The notes beneath the pieces were generated by a model. The model searched no databases. It worked only from the letters and a program-made list of their open reading frames with translations, and was not told where the DNA came from. Source: Trematomus loennbergii (lineage: Eukaryota > Chordata > Actinopteri > Perciformes > Nototheniidae). Taken from it: a stretch of 64,000 bases of DNA. The stretch covers positions 13,548,434 through 13,612,433 of the forward strand of contig JAAOOA010000033.1 in the NCBI GenBank assembly GCA_012861695.1, read 5' to 3'. Made by a program: the position numbers and the translations under genes. Positions 13,063 to 25,737 of the stretch are shown one piece after another (within the stretch, counting starts at the first letter, position 1; every line of letters starts with the position of its first letter).

Positions 13063-13150
13063 CACACACACTCACACACACACACACACACACGCACACA
13101 CACACACACACACACACGCACACACACACAGACACACGCACACACACACA

Positions 13151-13189
<39 letters not shown>

Positions 13190-13232
13190 GCACACACACA
13201 CACACACAGACACACGCACACACACACACTCA
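13063..13232. repeat. (CA)n microsatellite
   Basis: About 170 bp of CA repeat interrupted by CG, GA and CT units. All open frames over it are His/Thr or Cys/Val low-complexity artefacts. Confidence 0.95.
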
Positions 13233-13301
13233 CGCCCATTTATCCTAAGGTCAGCAGTGGGTGAAGGTGGAGGTATGCAAAGATGTATAAGCAATGGATG
13301 G

Positions 13302-14145
<844 letters not shown>

Positions 14146-14149
14146 TACA

Positions 14150-14246
14150 AAAATAAATATCTGTTACTCTCTGTCAAAGCATCTTTGAGTTTTTAGAAAA
14201 GCGCTATATAAATGTCACTTATTATTATTATTATTAATAATAAATC
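14150..14246 (+). repeat. LINE 3' tail (ATT tandem tail)
   Basis: 'gaaaagcgctatataaatgt' followed by a TTA/ATT tandem run; typical LINE/SINE 3' end. The next repeat starts at a TTAA immediately after it. Confidence 0.6.
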
Positions 14247-14248
14247 AA

Positions 14249-15309
14249 TTAACCTGTTTCTCACGAAACTGTGTCTCAGGGCTTCTTAACATTTATGAAA
14301 CTATTAATATTCCATACTCACTTAACGGGAAGAAACTCAGCTAACTGACGATACGAACCATTTTTACCGAAACAAAACACAAGTCTCACAAGAAGCGTCT
14401 AAATGAGCCCTGAGCGAAAAAATGCTATCGCAATTAGCACAGAACTCACGGCTTAAATACCCTTATTACTTATCGTATCTGCACAAATAAGATATCGATT
14501 AGCAAACTGAGATTACACAGATTCCAGAAATATAAGTATCATCACTGAGCGATCTGAACTCTCCACAGGGGAAGCAAACACAGACATCACAACACATAGC
14601 TTCACGGAGGAAACACGGAGATATTCTTACCTATGCTGTTGTTCTGATCAAAAGATGTGTTCAATGGCATTAAAACGATAAAAACGCTGCTGAAGGTTAA
14701 TCCAATGTGTCTGTGTCACTTTGAAATGATTACTGATAATAATGATAGCTTTCGACTTGCTGCGCCCAACTCTCACTCCTCAATGGTAACGTGTGTGTGT
14801 ATGTGGAACTTCCCCTCGATTCTATTAGCTCTAACCGTTCAAAAGAGGTGTCAATCACCAACATCGACCAATGCGTTCCAGAGAAACGACAAATCCACCC
14901 AAATCCACCCAAATGACCCCAAAGGTTCTTTTTGCTAAACCTCTCTAAAAAGGTAAAATGTCACTGTTTTGCATCAATCTTGATACAGGGTACTTATTAT
15001 ATGTCATTGTTTGGATTCCTAAAGCTTTTAGTCTACTATCCCATCATTCAAGGGTGGTTTTCACTATAAGTAATGTTTTTTTTTGGACGGACACCATAAT
15101 GTAAATTTTTTACAATCTGAATTTACTTTAAAATGAAACAACTCTATATTGATTCTGACTTTTCTACATCCAAATCACAGGTTTATAATTGCTTTGAGAA
15201 AAAAGATTATTAATTTACCCCTTTTAGAAGTGAAGTTATGGTAATTTGTTCTGGGAATGTCATTTTCGAGCCTGAGGCCTGAAAAACAGGATAAGACCCA
15301 AGTTGTTAA
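14249..15309 (-). mobile_element. TTAA-flanked non-autonomous element, diverged copy
   Basis: The element is bounded by TTAA (14,249-14,252 and 15,306-15,309). On the minus strand it aligns block by block with the elements at 52,139-53,309 and 55,347-56,514. Shared blocks include 'ccagaacaaat', 'gacacctcttt', 'gtgtccgtcc' and 'ttagctgagtttcttcccgt'. Target choice TTAA fits piggyBac- or Kolobok-type transposition, and no transposase is encoded. It is clearly more diverged than the other two copies. Confidence 0.75.
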
Positions 15310-15462
15310 AAACAAGAATAGTTTTTTTTAAAGAAGTAAGAAACAATTAATTTTTGTATGATATAAAAGTTATTGTTGCTGTTGGCTCCTTACTGCTGCA
15401 AGAACAGGAACAAACATTTCCTTTGAGTACAGTTACTGTTATTACAAACATTCTGTCGTTTC

Positions 15463-15639
<177 letters not shown>

Positions 15640-16129
15640 GACTGATGGGTAATGTTATAATAGCAGTGTGTGAGCCTGTGAGCAATAAAGGCTGTGTCAC
15701 TCTGCATTTTCATATTAATTCAATGGCTGGATACACCTGTGACAAATTTCCTCAGGGAGTGTTAAATATATCTTATCTGTCTTACTTTACTTTGTTATTG
15801 AAAATGAGAATTACACATTCCTAGGTGTGTGTTGTTACAGGTGACATAATACAGAGTGAAGGTGTAATGTATTTCTTTTGTTTGCATTTCTTACATTTAC
15901 TTATTCCAGCCTAACAGCTCCTGCCTTTGCTTAGGTTTTATAATGACTGTATGATTGCCGCTCTGGTGTTTAATAGAGTTCACTGCAGAGTGGAACCATG
16001 ATCTGATGGGAAATATGAGGTGTTTTATAGGATGCAATGATGACACATATTTAAAAGTAAAATGAATATTAAAACAACATCGATAATTGGCATTGAAAGC
16101 CCAGCATGGTATTGACCCCAAACATTGTC
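15640..16129. other. unannotated, nothing recognised
   Basis: No gene or repeat terminus could be supported. Confidence 0.35.
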
Positions 16130-16737
16130 TTAAAGGGGACCTATTATGCAAAATGCCCTTTTTCATGTCTTTTATACATAACCATGTGTCCCCTCTGTGT
16201 AAAGAGATTCTGAAAGTTTCAGGAAAAAAAGATCCGCTCACTTTTTGTCCCGATCCATTTATATACAAATCTGTCTGAAAATGAGCTGATCAGATTTTAT
16301 CCACTTAATGATGTCATAACGTTTTTTTGGCTTGTGTAACCATTAGCCAATAACCAACCAAGGTAACACCTGCCCACCTTATCACCTGCATCTCCTCCTA
16401 GAGCACCACTAGCCGCTTTCACACCAAGTACTTTGTTGTACTTAGGCGCCGTTTACACGAGGATAAAACGGCTTGTATCTGCATAGTTTCGCGTGTGTAT
16501 AGCCCTATTATTTAGACGAGGCCGATAGAAACTGACCACACAAACGAAAACGGGTCCCAAGGTGGATAGATTTGCAAACGAAACGCTCTGGGGGGTCAAC
16601 CGAGTCCGTTTAATCGCCTCTATACGAATATAGCCTGAAAAAATAACGACAGCCACGCCTCTTCGCACCTCTTCCCACCTCTCCCCACCTCTCCCCCGCC
16701 TCATTGCTGATTTGTTTCTACAACAACAACAACAAGA

Positions 16738-17992
16738 ATGGCGGATAACAGGGTTGCTGTTGTGCTCCAGACGCTACTGACCATGATTAATATGTTAGTG
16801 CTACAACTACGGTGCTTCTACGACAACCACAAGCAACTAGTGGACATGAAGAACCACATACACGACATGTGGCTAAATCCACCGCGGAGAACAACCAGAA
16901 GGGCGACCAGGAGAAAGTTTTGGGTAAGACCGGGCAGAACTAGCAGTTGGTGGGACAATTTTGTCAATGGCGTTGTCGTGGACGATGAATGGAGGGAGAA
17001 CTTCCGCATGTCCAAAGCCTCTGTCGTTGCCCTGACTGAAGAACTGCGCCCATATATCGAGAAGAAAACTACAAACATGAGGGCGCCAATAGATCCACTG
17101 AAAAGGGTTGCTGCGGTTCTTTATTACCTGAGCGACGAGGGAAGGCTACGGAAGACTGCTAACGCCTTCGGAGTTTCCCGCCCGTCTTTGTCCCTCATTA
17201 TTAGGGAGACATGCAGAGCGATCACCATCCACCTGGGTCCAAAATACATCAAGCTGCCTTTTACTGAGCCCGAGACCGCGGATCTGGTTGAGGGGTTCCA
17301 TTGTACACATGGCATGCCACAATGTTTAGGAGCAGTGGACGGAACCCACATCGAAATCAAGCAGCCATCTAACGACTCCACTAGTTACATCAACAGGAAA
17401 GGAAAATATTCCTTTAATGTACAGGCTGTCTGTGATTACAGGTACCGATTCATGGATGTCGTGGTAAAGTGGCCTGGGAGTGTGCATGATGCACGGGTCT
17501 TTGCTAATTCCAAGCTAAACATGTACTTAAAAACTGGAAAGATCCCTGCTCTGAAAAAACAGATTGTGGACGAAGAGGAGGCCATACCAGTTTATCTTCT
17601 TGGTGATCCTGCCTACCCGCTGGCCGTACCTGATGAAGGAATATGCAGCCGGTGGCTCCACAGCTCAGGAACAGTACTTTGGGCTATCTCTGTGTAGGGC
17701 ACGTATGGTCATTGAGTGTGCTTTTGGTCGTCTCAAGGCCAGATTTGCTGCTCTTAGAAGGCCTATGGACATAAACATGAATGACCTGCCCCATGTGATT
17801 TATTCCTGCTTTGTCCTCCACAATGTTTGTGAGGCCAGTAAGGACGCTGTGGATGATCAGTCTGTGTTGGGAACAATGCAAGCTGAAATGGACTTACAGC
17901 CTCCCACACAGTGCAATGGCTATCTCACTGACTGTAATGAGGTGGAGGGAAAGAGAGTGAGGAGAGTGCTTACGGCGTACATTGACCCTTAG
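16738..17992 (+). pseudogene. Harbinger DDE transposase (HARBI1-like), one frameshift
   Basis: This encodes the nuclease that cuts and joins Harbinger element ends, and it acts in the nucleus. The first frame (319 codons, 16,738-17,697) starts at an ATG in good context (A at -3, G at +4). It has an HTH-like region at about residues 130-155, then '[13 protein letters not shown]' (first Asp, D201), '[10 protein letters not shown]', and 'LLGDPAYPL' (second Asp, D290). The rest of the domain is in the next frame (to the stop at 17,992), including 'MVIECAFGRLKARF', whose Glu at 17,714-17,716 would be the third catalytic residue. The switch lies at the GG of 17,622-17,623, where one extra G accounts for it. 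All three catalytic residues are therefore present, and one indel is the only visible lesion. No intron is needed. It could be an assembly error and the gene could still be active. It is related to the domesticated vertebrate HARBI1, but the TIRs and target duplication show it is a transposon copy. Confidence 0.9.
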
Positions 17993-19300
17993 GTCAACTA
18001 CATCAAAGACAGACTGTACATTTTTTTAAAAGGTGTTTATTAAGATGTGATAAACATTCTTTGTTACATTCCCTGTCCTCACTGTGCAGCTCCTTCAGCG
18101 ACAGGCTGCTGTACAATATTCATATACCTGGCTAGGTATATGTACCTGGCTGCTAAATCTGAGGACTGTTACAGGATTTTTTGTATTATATCCTAACTGT
18201 TTTTAGTACTTTTTAATGCATGTCACATGTGTGAAACTAAGCAAATAACGATGTGATTCTCCAATGTCAAAAGTGTGAAACTAAAAATAAAATTGGCTGC
18301 AACCACTTCCAGACTTTCTTTGAATGTGCAACAAATGTCATCATCCTCATGAATGAAGTTATATGGCCCATTCTACCGAGTCAGGTTGTCCATATATATT
18401 TTGTACCGTATTTATTTACACATATAGTAAAAGAACCGTACATTTTGATATGGTATTTTCAGACTGTATTGGCCACTAGCGAAACATAGTACATACACTG
18501 TAGTAAAAAGCTATTATATTAACCTGTTAAGATTGTGTTACCTTCCCTTCTCTAAATAGTATTTTAACCAATATTTGAGGATTTTCAGTAAAAGTAATAT
18601 AAGCAAATGTTGAATTTATACAATTCATAAAAATCATAATGCAAACTGTCTTTGTGAAATGCATAATACTGATCATATTGATTCCAGAGATGAAATAGAA
18701 GGGAATGAGGCTATAATGGGTAATTTTTTTGGTATTTTGAGCAAAACACTTCATAGACATGTTTTTTATATATCTGAGACTATAATATATCTGAGACTAT
18801 AATATATGCCTATGACACTAGGGAGGGGGTTACTTTTCATAAATGTGGCCTAACAATAGTTTGGGCTTTACCATTAAGGCCCAATGTGACATATCACAGT
18901 TCAGATATTTGACACTAGGGGGGGTTACTTTTCATAAATGTGGTGTATTTAGTCCAAATTACGTTTACAAGGTGAAAAGGACTTACAGCCTCCCACACAC
19001 TGATATAGATATCTCACTGACTGTAATGAGGGAGAAGGAAAGAGAGTGAGGAGAGTGCTTGCGGAGTACATTGACCCTTACATGAAAGACAAGACTGTTC
19101 TTTTATTTTAATAAGGTTTTTTATTAATAACAATATTTACACAGTAAAAGGGAAAAAAATACCTTTGCTAAAAAAAAAAGGCTTAAAAAAAAAATGATTC
19201 TCCATTTGTACAAAGTCAGTCTGGTGGAGTTAAAAATAAAAATGTTTACAGACTTCCTTTCACCAAAAAGTGCTGTGAAAAAAAAAAGAAGCTCGCTGCT
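17993..19300. other. Harbinger internal spacer with duplicated transposase tail
   Basis: This is the stretch between the two convergent genes. Positions 18,979-19,130 are a diverged copy of 17,890-18,050: the last codons and 3' untranslated region of the transposase, sharing 'gacttacagcctcccacaca' and 'gtacattgaccctta'. A 34-bp direct repeat beginning 'gacactaggg' occurs at about 18,815 and 18,911. Around 18,739-18,780 the sequence resembles the right end of the outer MITE (21,357-21,402). No further gene is visible. Confidence 0.7.
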
Positions 19301-20482
19301 TTACTGCTCCTCCTCATACAGTGACCGCCTGAATGAATAAGGAGGAGATCGTTGCTGTGGGGTGTGTGGTACAGAGGGGTTTAATGTTGGTGTGGCCGTG
19401 TGTGGCCTTCGGGGTGGGTATGAGGGCACCTGGAAGTGTCCATATCCACTGTTGTTGGTATGAACCTGCATGAACTGGCTCATCAGGGTAAGGCCATGCT
19501 GTACAGTCACATTAATGTTGTCCATGGTGTTGTTCATACGGTCCATGCTGGCTGCGCTGCTTCTGGTTGCTTCCTCCATTAAGTCCACCATCCGGCTTTT
19601 TAATCGCAGCTCTTCCTGCACCGCATGTTCTGCTGGAAGCTTCCTCTTCATGCGGTCACTTCTGTGGCCGTCCAGCCGTGCCTATAATAAACCAGAGAAA
19701 GTTTGAATTAATACACAATAGGACCATAGCCACCAGATAACAGAACACAAAAGGCATGTTGTGAAATAGCTCTCAATACATTTTACAAATAAAAATGCTC
19801 CAAATACTTTCTAATTTTACCAAGCTTAAACCGGTTCAGTTTTTCAGTGGAAGGTACTGCATCATAGTATATAGCAAGCCCTTTAAGATTGAAATCATGA
19901 ACATACCTGGAGCAGATCCCTGCGATGACTCACAACCGCAGCAGTTGGCAGAGTTCCGTTTGATGCACTCGACTCTGGCAAATCCGTGGACTGCTCCAAA
20001 CTCGGGGATGAACTTGGTCCGGGCGACGACTCTTCCATGTCGAACAAGTCCCCCGTCTCGACGCCAGCGCTATTGGGGTGCGTAGCAGCCGATCCACCCC
20101 AGATCTGCTCACACAGCTCGAAGAACATGTAAACAACACGTCCTTGGCCACTTCGACGGCCGAGGTCCACCGCCTGCCTGTACTTAATGCGTACCTGTTT
20201 TAGTTTCGCTGTAAGCTGGCCCTGTGAAATAGTATTGATCTCGTGAGGGAAATCTTTTTCAGTCGGGGTCCTCGGATATTGCGCCTGAAATAAGTCGGCT
20301 ATCTCCGTATATTTCAGCTTGCAGGACTCCCAGTCTACATTGTTCTGTATTTTGGTCGTCTTATACGCAAGTGTTACACTTAAAAGCAGTTCCACCTCGT
20401 CGTCGGACCACGAAAATAGCTCTTTCCTTGCACGAATAACAGCCATCTTCGTTTGTTTGTTTTGTTTGTGCCTCGCACACAT
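19301..20482 (-). CDS. Harbinger Myb/SANT-like DNA-binding protein, two exons
   Basis: This is the second Harbinger protein. In known Harbinger systems the Myb-like partner carries the transposase into the nucleus and binds element ends. Exon 1 is 20,482-19,907. A GTATGT donor and a TTATTATAG acceptor bound a 225-bp intron (19,906-19,682), and exon 2 is 19,681-19,301. Both junctions are in phase 0, giving about 318 residues with no stop. Residues 20-130 form the Myb/SANT/MADF-like part ('FSWSDDEVELLLSV', later 'AKLKQVRIKYRQAV' and 'QIWGGS'). Residues 140-180 are Ser/Pro/acid-rich. Exon 2 begins with a basic, helical, possibly coiled-coil segment and ends in a Pro/Thr-rich tail. The second Met (residue 13, 'MAVIRARKEL') may be the true start. 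No break is visible, unlike the transposase. The splice call is from sequence alone. Confidence 0.85.
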
Positions 20483-20532
20483 CCGGGGGGGATCTTATAC
20501 TCGCTGCTTTTGGTGTATTTGTGGCGGAAGTT

Positions 20533-20653
20533 ACAGCGCCACTTACAGTCCCGCCATATGTACTACAGCTTTCGAGCGGTCTCGTGTGGAAGAACAGCGC
20601 CACTTACAGTCCCAGCATATGTACTACAGAGTTTCCAGCGGCCTCGTTTGAAC
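20533..20653. repeat. two 61-bp tandem repeats in Harbinger right subterminus
   Basis: Units 20,533-20,593 and 20,594-20,653 share 'acagcgccacttacagtccc' and 'catatgtactacag' with a few substitutions. They lie between the Myb-like gene start and the right TIR, where promoter elements or subterminal protein-binding sites would be expected. Confidence 0.85.
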
Positions 20654-20907
20654 AGACACGTTAAATGAAACAAATGCATGTGAACGGAAGACTTTTTTGA
20701 ATACGAATACTGTGCATAAAACGAAAACGGCCTCGTGTGAGCGGGGCCTTAGTTCCCAGCACTTAGTACCCCATGGAACTAAGAGCGTTAGCGTTCACAC
20801 CGGAATAAGTTCCCTTCTGCTTTGGGTTTACTGGCAGGCCGCAAACAACTTCACGGCATATACTGCCACCCGAAGTCCCCGGCTGGAAGTCCCCGGAGTT
20901 GGGGACT

Positions 20908-20953
20908 GGCTTCAGTAGAAGCTGCTGGGACTCCAGCAGCTTCTACTGAAGCC
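20908..20953. repeat. perfect 21-bp hairpin, 4-nt loop
   Basis: The left arm GGCTTCAGTAGAAGCTGCTG(G) and its exact complement on the right are separated by GACT. It lies in the second-level MITE. It could form a stable stem-loop in RNA or cruciform DNA. No proof of expression. Confidence 0.9.
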
Positions 20954-21440
20954 TTCCGAGTAAATTGGGCAGAACCCTGACACCTCCTCATCACTCCACC
21001 ACTCCCATGTTTTTTTTTGTGTTGCCATAAGTTATTCTCTCTCCGTTGGTGCCGTTGGTATTTTTTTCTCCCCAGGATAGTCCCACCTCTGTAGCAGGCA
21101 CTACAAATGGGGGTAAAGGTTCTCTGAACTAAGTTCTCTTTTTGGTGTGAACGCAAAATTCCAGGCACTAACGGAACTAAACGGGAAAAGTACTCCGGTG
21201 TGAAAGCGCCTATTGTGTTTATTTTAACCAAATATATTGCAGAGGGGCTTTGGGAGTGGCACCTTATTTTCATCTAAAGTAAAAGGCAGAGAATCAGCAC
21301 TTTTGAAACAGGGCTGAAACAGAGGGGTTTATGGGATGCTACAATGCACGATCTCGAGCCAAACACTTCAGAGACATGTTTTTTATATATCTGAGACCTA
21401 TAATATATTGATGAAAAACAGTATAATAGTGGACCTTTAA

Positions 21441-24400
21441 TAGTCCAATCCATATTCTCTGCAGAGGCACTGTAAGCATTGTATACATCAGGTTAATACA
21501 TGATGCTGAGCAAATCACACATACATGTAGGGTTTTTATGGGTTTTCGAAAATATCTTGAAAAATTAAGAGAGGATTTGTCTCCAAACTGGTAAGACATT
21601 GTCAATGCTTATTATCTGGTAAGTTCATGGTTGAGTAAAAGTTGTTATCAAGACCCACCTTACTTGTGAAAATAAAACTTGCAGGTTGTGAAACTCTGTT
21701 ATTGTTATAGCTGGCCGAGGATTTATGGGGTTGAGTTGTATAACATGGGAGGTATAGAGGCACTAATTAGACACACACGTTCAATCAATCACACCTGTAT
21801 TCAAATATGTCATCAAGCATGTCGCTAGTCTATAAATAAGTCCTGTAGACATATTGCAGTAGTTTCCATTTTTTGTTGTGGAGTCCATTCATCCGCTGCA
21901 TTTCAATTAAAAAGTGTTCAGAGGAAACTAGACATGCATATAATCCAGCATTACTGTTTGAACAGTTAACAGCTGGACAGTATCCCTCAGCTGTATTAGA
22001 GCTTTTTTAAATATAAAACATTCTGAGAACTGTACTGTAGTAAACCTAATTTACCGCAACAAAAAGGATGTCTTAAGGTGTTTTTACCAGAAATTCATCA
22101 TTATTTATCAATGGTGACTTGGCCACTGGCAGCCTTTTTCCAAATATGTCATAGAAGGAAAAGCACACTGAAAAACAACAATTATTATATCTAGTGTTCC
22201 AGTGAGTTAGCCAAAGATTGACAGTATAATGGACATTAAACTGTTGCACTGGTCAATTGATCAGGTTAAGTAATACTGCATCACAATTTCCTGTACACTC
22301 CCTCTGTTGGCCATGGTAGCACTGGGCCTAGAAAAAGATCTGCCTCAAATAACCTGTTATCTGGAGGAGGTAGGGCACGCTCCATTGCTCCTTAGCTACT
22401 GAATATTTATTTAGGAATGCTGGTTTGCTATCAAGGTCAAACAGCCTCTACTCTTCCTTCACAGAAGAGTCATTTACCTCCCTGAGGTAGTAGGGAAGGA
22501 GTGATAGCAAGAAGAAAGAGACAGGAAGAGAAAGAGAGGGGGAAGCAAAGACACTGCAACTGTTTTATCAGCTTGCATTTTTCCCTACACTCGCCCAGGG
22601 CAGCGATGGCGGGAAAAAGTCGGTCAACAGCGGAACTTGTTTTTTCTCTGCATCAACCTCAGGGGAAGCTATTGCCTCTTCTCAAAATTCACATTACGTT
22701 CAACATCCATAACTCCAAAAAGTCCCTACATTTAGATAGCGCCATATCTAAATGACTGCGGTGTATGGCTTAGAAGAGAAGCCGACAAAGTGTGGAAATC
22801 TGTTTGAAGATTTATCTCGACACCTGTGTAATGACTCGCTGTATTGTTATGTTTATCTACAAAAGAACATAGAGGGAAATGATGAATGTCTGCGATATGG
22901 TTTGACATCTCTCAGACTATGATTAAAAAGCTTTTTGATGCTGTTGCAGGTGATGATACTCATAAACCTAACCTTCGTAACCCCTTTTCTTACCACGTCT
23001 TCTTCCCCTTTTTCTTTATGTTTATTAACTTTTGCCCTCCACAACTACTTTCCCACCTCCGATTGCTATTCATTTTTAGCTCTCTATGGAAAACTATTTC
23101 CACTTCCTTCCATTGACAGGTTTAAACTCCTTCTTGCTTTTGGATTCTCCTGGGTTTTGAATACACAGGGAAGAAAACTTAAGACGATAAGAGTAACATT
23201 TTCTATCTAATTTTACTATCTTTTGTGAAGCACACCCAACTTCTTTCTTTTCCTCTTTGTGGTTGTCTGTCCTTAACCTTCTTCTAATGTGTTGCAGATA
23301 TCTCAAAAGGAACTTAATCATCACTAAAAACAGCAGGATGAGACAAAGCCATTGAGAGGAGACCTAGCACCTCTCTGATTCTGTCTGATAAATGGAGCAT
23401 GACCGCCAATGCCTTGGACGGTCAGGTTGACATAAGCATACATGATATGTCCATCCAGACGTGTCTCTTCACCTGTCAGTCCCCATCACTTCTATTTCCT
23501 CCTTTACCTCTGACTTTTTTTCCTCTCTATTTGCATTCAGCTGACTTTGAGATGACTTGCGAGTTCTCAGCAGAGTTAAAATCTCTTCTTTCCAGGTCGT
23601 TGAAGTCCCATTGGCTGCTGTGTTACAGTTGAGATGGGTCAGAGAGAGAGAAGGAGTACAATATTGGTACTCAACCATCAATCATATTTAATTGTCACAT
23701 TCTCAATAAACATGTCAAATCCATTCCTTTCCATCTGTCAAAATCTGCATGCATGGAGAAAACAAATATCAAACTTCAGCTATGCTCAGCTTGCGTTATA
23801 GAAAGTGCAAACTCAGCGTAGCGGAACAGTGAGCCAGTACGATATGTCATTTAGTTTGAAGACTTGTTGGAATAACTTCATAATCAGAGAAAAAACTGTG
23901 TGAAAATGGAAATGTAAGGCATAAAATGTCTTCCCTAAAATTGAACACAGTCATATGTCTCTCTATGTTTAATCCCTGCACACACTTTCTTCACTTTGCA
24001 ATAGTTCAAAGTCAACGTCAGTGTCTCCATGTAATCCTTTCCTGGTGGGAAATGAATTCCTCTCATTTGTATGCACAGGGCATGTTATGTTATGACATTA
24101 TGCTCGTTTTCCAGAAATGTCAGTGTGTGAGCTGCTGTGAAATGAACGTTGTCAGCACCACTGTCACTACAGTTAATCCTGTACATTTCATAGACATGCC
24201 AATTGACAGATAAAAAACACAAGTCATGCACAAGTCTACACACACAAAGACCTGCCAGCACACACTTTATGCATGTAGAGACAATCCCACATAGGCATAG
24301 AGGCTTATTCATGAACTATCACACTAATAACCTCTCTCCATACATCCCCGTCTCTCTGGAATCAATGCCATGACGCTTTTTTGTCATGCCCATATTTGAA

Positions 24401-24998
24401 ACACAGTATTGAAAAACACATTTTATAAGATGGTTTATACAGGGAAAAGTAGACGTGTTTATGAATGCTTTCACAAGACTTAATTTGGTCTTGTTTGGTT
24501 GTGAACGTACTTGACAAAACGCAAAGGGTACTATGTGCTGCCTGCTTGGGTCTTTTGTTGAGATGGAGACATAAAGTACAGGTCAACATGAGTAGGAATC
24601 ACTATGTTGGAATGTTACCTTTGTAATGTAAAACAAGGATTAACAGGATCAAATGTAGTATACAGTGAAACCAAATTTGAACCTTGTGTAACCCACATTA
24701 AAACATAGTAAGCATAAAGTCATAAAAAAGTTATTTCATTAAAAGATAAACATTTAAAATTGGTCAATGATATCATCCCTTTAAAAATATAATAAATAAA
24801 AGTAGTATGACAAATTACAAGGTACTGTTCCTTAAGGGATCTCTGCTCACCGGGCGCGCGCAGCGTAACAGGAGAAAAGAGAGGAAAACGGAGCGAGAAG
24901 CAGATGAGACGAGCGGAGTACAGTATATTAAAAGGGATTCAAGGTTGATTTAAAAAAGATAAAAATACCATCCACACGGTCAGGAAACCCAGTAGACG
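21441..24998. other. unannotated, nothing recognised
   Basis: No gene was supported. The open frames are short and have no recognisable domain. The strip 24,840-24,920 is GC-rich and purine-rich, next to the hAT insertion site. Confidence 0.35.
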
Positions 24999-25737
24999 CT
25001 ATAGAACAGGGGTATTCAACTAAAATTCAACGAGGTCCAGTTAGAGAAAATGTCCCCATGCAAAGGTCCGGAACATCAAAATGTCTAAGTTGCTTTATGA
25101 ATTGGTGTGATATATATTGAAGTAGCCTGTAGCTTTACCAACGTCTGCATGTAATCAAAACTGACTGCCAATCAAATAAAGAAAGTACAATTCAAAAACA
25201 ACAATATTTATTGTCAATGAACATTGAACTATACAGATATACAGTAAATACTGTGGATATGTGTAATGTTCCTCTCGGGCTGCATTTAAAAATAAAATAG
25301 AGAAATAAATAAAATAGCTTTGTTAACCGTTTCACATCATGACTTAACAGTTTCAGACGATTATAGAACATATCAGTCTTTACACATCATAACAATTGAA
25401 CAGTTTTAAAGTTTCTCTTTCTCTCCCTCTTATATTGCAGTCCCTCACTCACTTTGTTTTAATTCAGTGCGAGAATTGAGCTTGAGCTTGTCCTGCCAGG
25501 AGTTTAAATCTGGGCTGAAATGGTGTCAGGGCCATTCTCATACACACATGCAGGTGCTCATTGGTTAGCCTCGGTTAGCCTGCGCTGGAACGATATTTAG
25601 TTTTAATTTTGATCCTGGTGGACTGATCATTGGGCTCTGAGACTGCTATTTTTTGTGACCTCAGTTCTGACTTGAGAGGGAATGTTTGGTCAAACACTTT
25701 GTGTTTTGTCTCATAGTGGCGTTTTGGCACTTTTAAT

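Larger units (their letters stand above)
16445..20748 (+). mobile_element. PIF/Harbinger DNA transposon, near-autonomous (4.3 kb)
   Basis: The element is flanked by TTA on both sides (16,442-16,444 and 20,749-20,751), the usual Harbinger target duplication. The ends GGCGCCGTTTACACGAGG and (reverse complement) GGCCCCGCTCACACGAGG form the TIR. It encodes the two proteins that define the superfamily: a DDE transposase on the plus strand and a Myb/SANT-like protein on the minus strand, arranged tail to tail with about 1.3 kb between stop codons. It sits inside a MITE that itself sits inside a TTAA MITE. Confidence 0.9.
16412..21209. mobile_element. second-level MITE (TIR with TTTCACACC), split by Harbinger
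   Basis: The left terminus GCCGCTTTCACACCAAGTAC and right terminus (reverse complement GCGCTTTCACACCGGAGTAC) form the TIR. CTA flanks both sides (16,409-16,411 and 21,210-21,212) as a possible 3-bp target duplication. Its own sequence is 16,412-16,441 plus 20,752-21,209. A block with 'gggtttactggcaggccgca' is shared, in reverse orientation, with 44.68-44.71 kb, so the two loci are related. It is probably a Harbinger-mobilised MITE, judging by the 3-bp duplication. Confidence 0.65.
16130..21440. mobile_element. outer TTAA MITE of a three-level nest
   Basis: The left end TTAAAGGGGACCTATTATGC mirrors the right end (reverse complement TTAAAGGTCCACTATTATAC), each at a TTAA. This 'ttaaaggggacctattatgc' terminus is a very common fish MITE end. 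Without the inserts the element would be about 510 bp (16,130-16,411 plus 21,210-21,440). It has no coding capacity of its own. Everything between 16,412 and 21,209 is later insertion. Confidence 0.7.
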
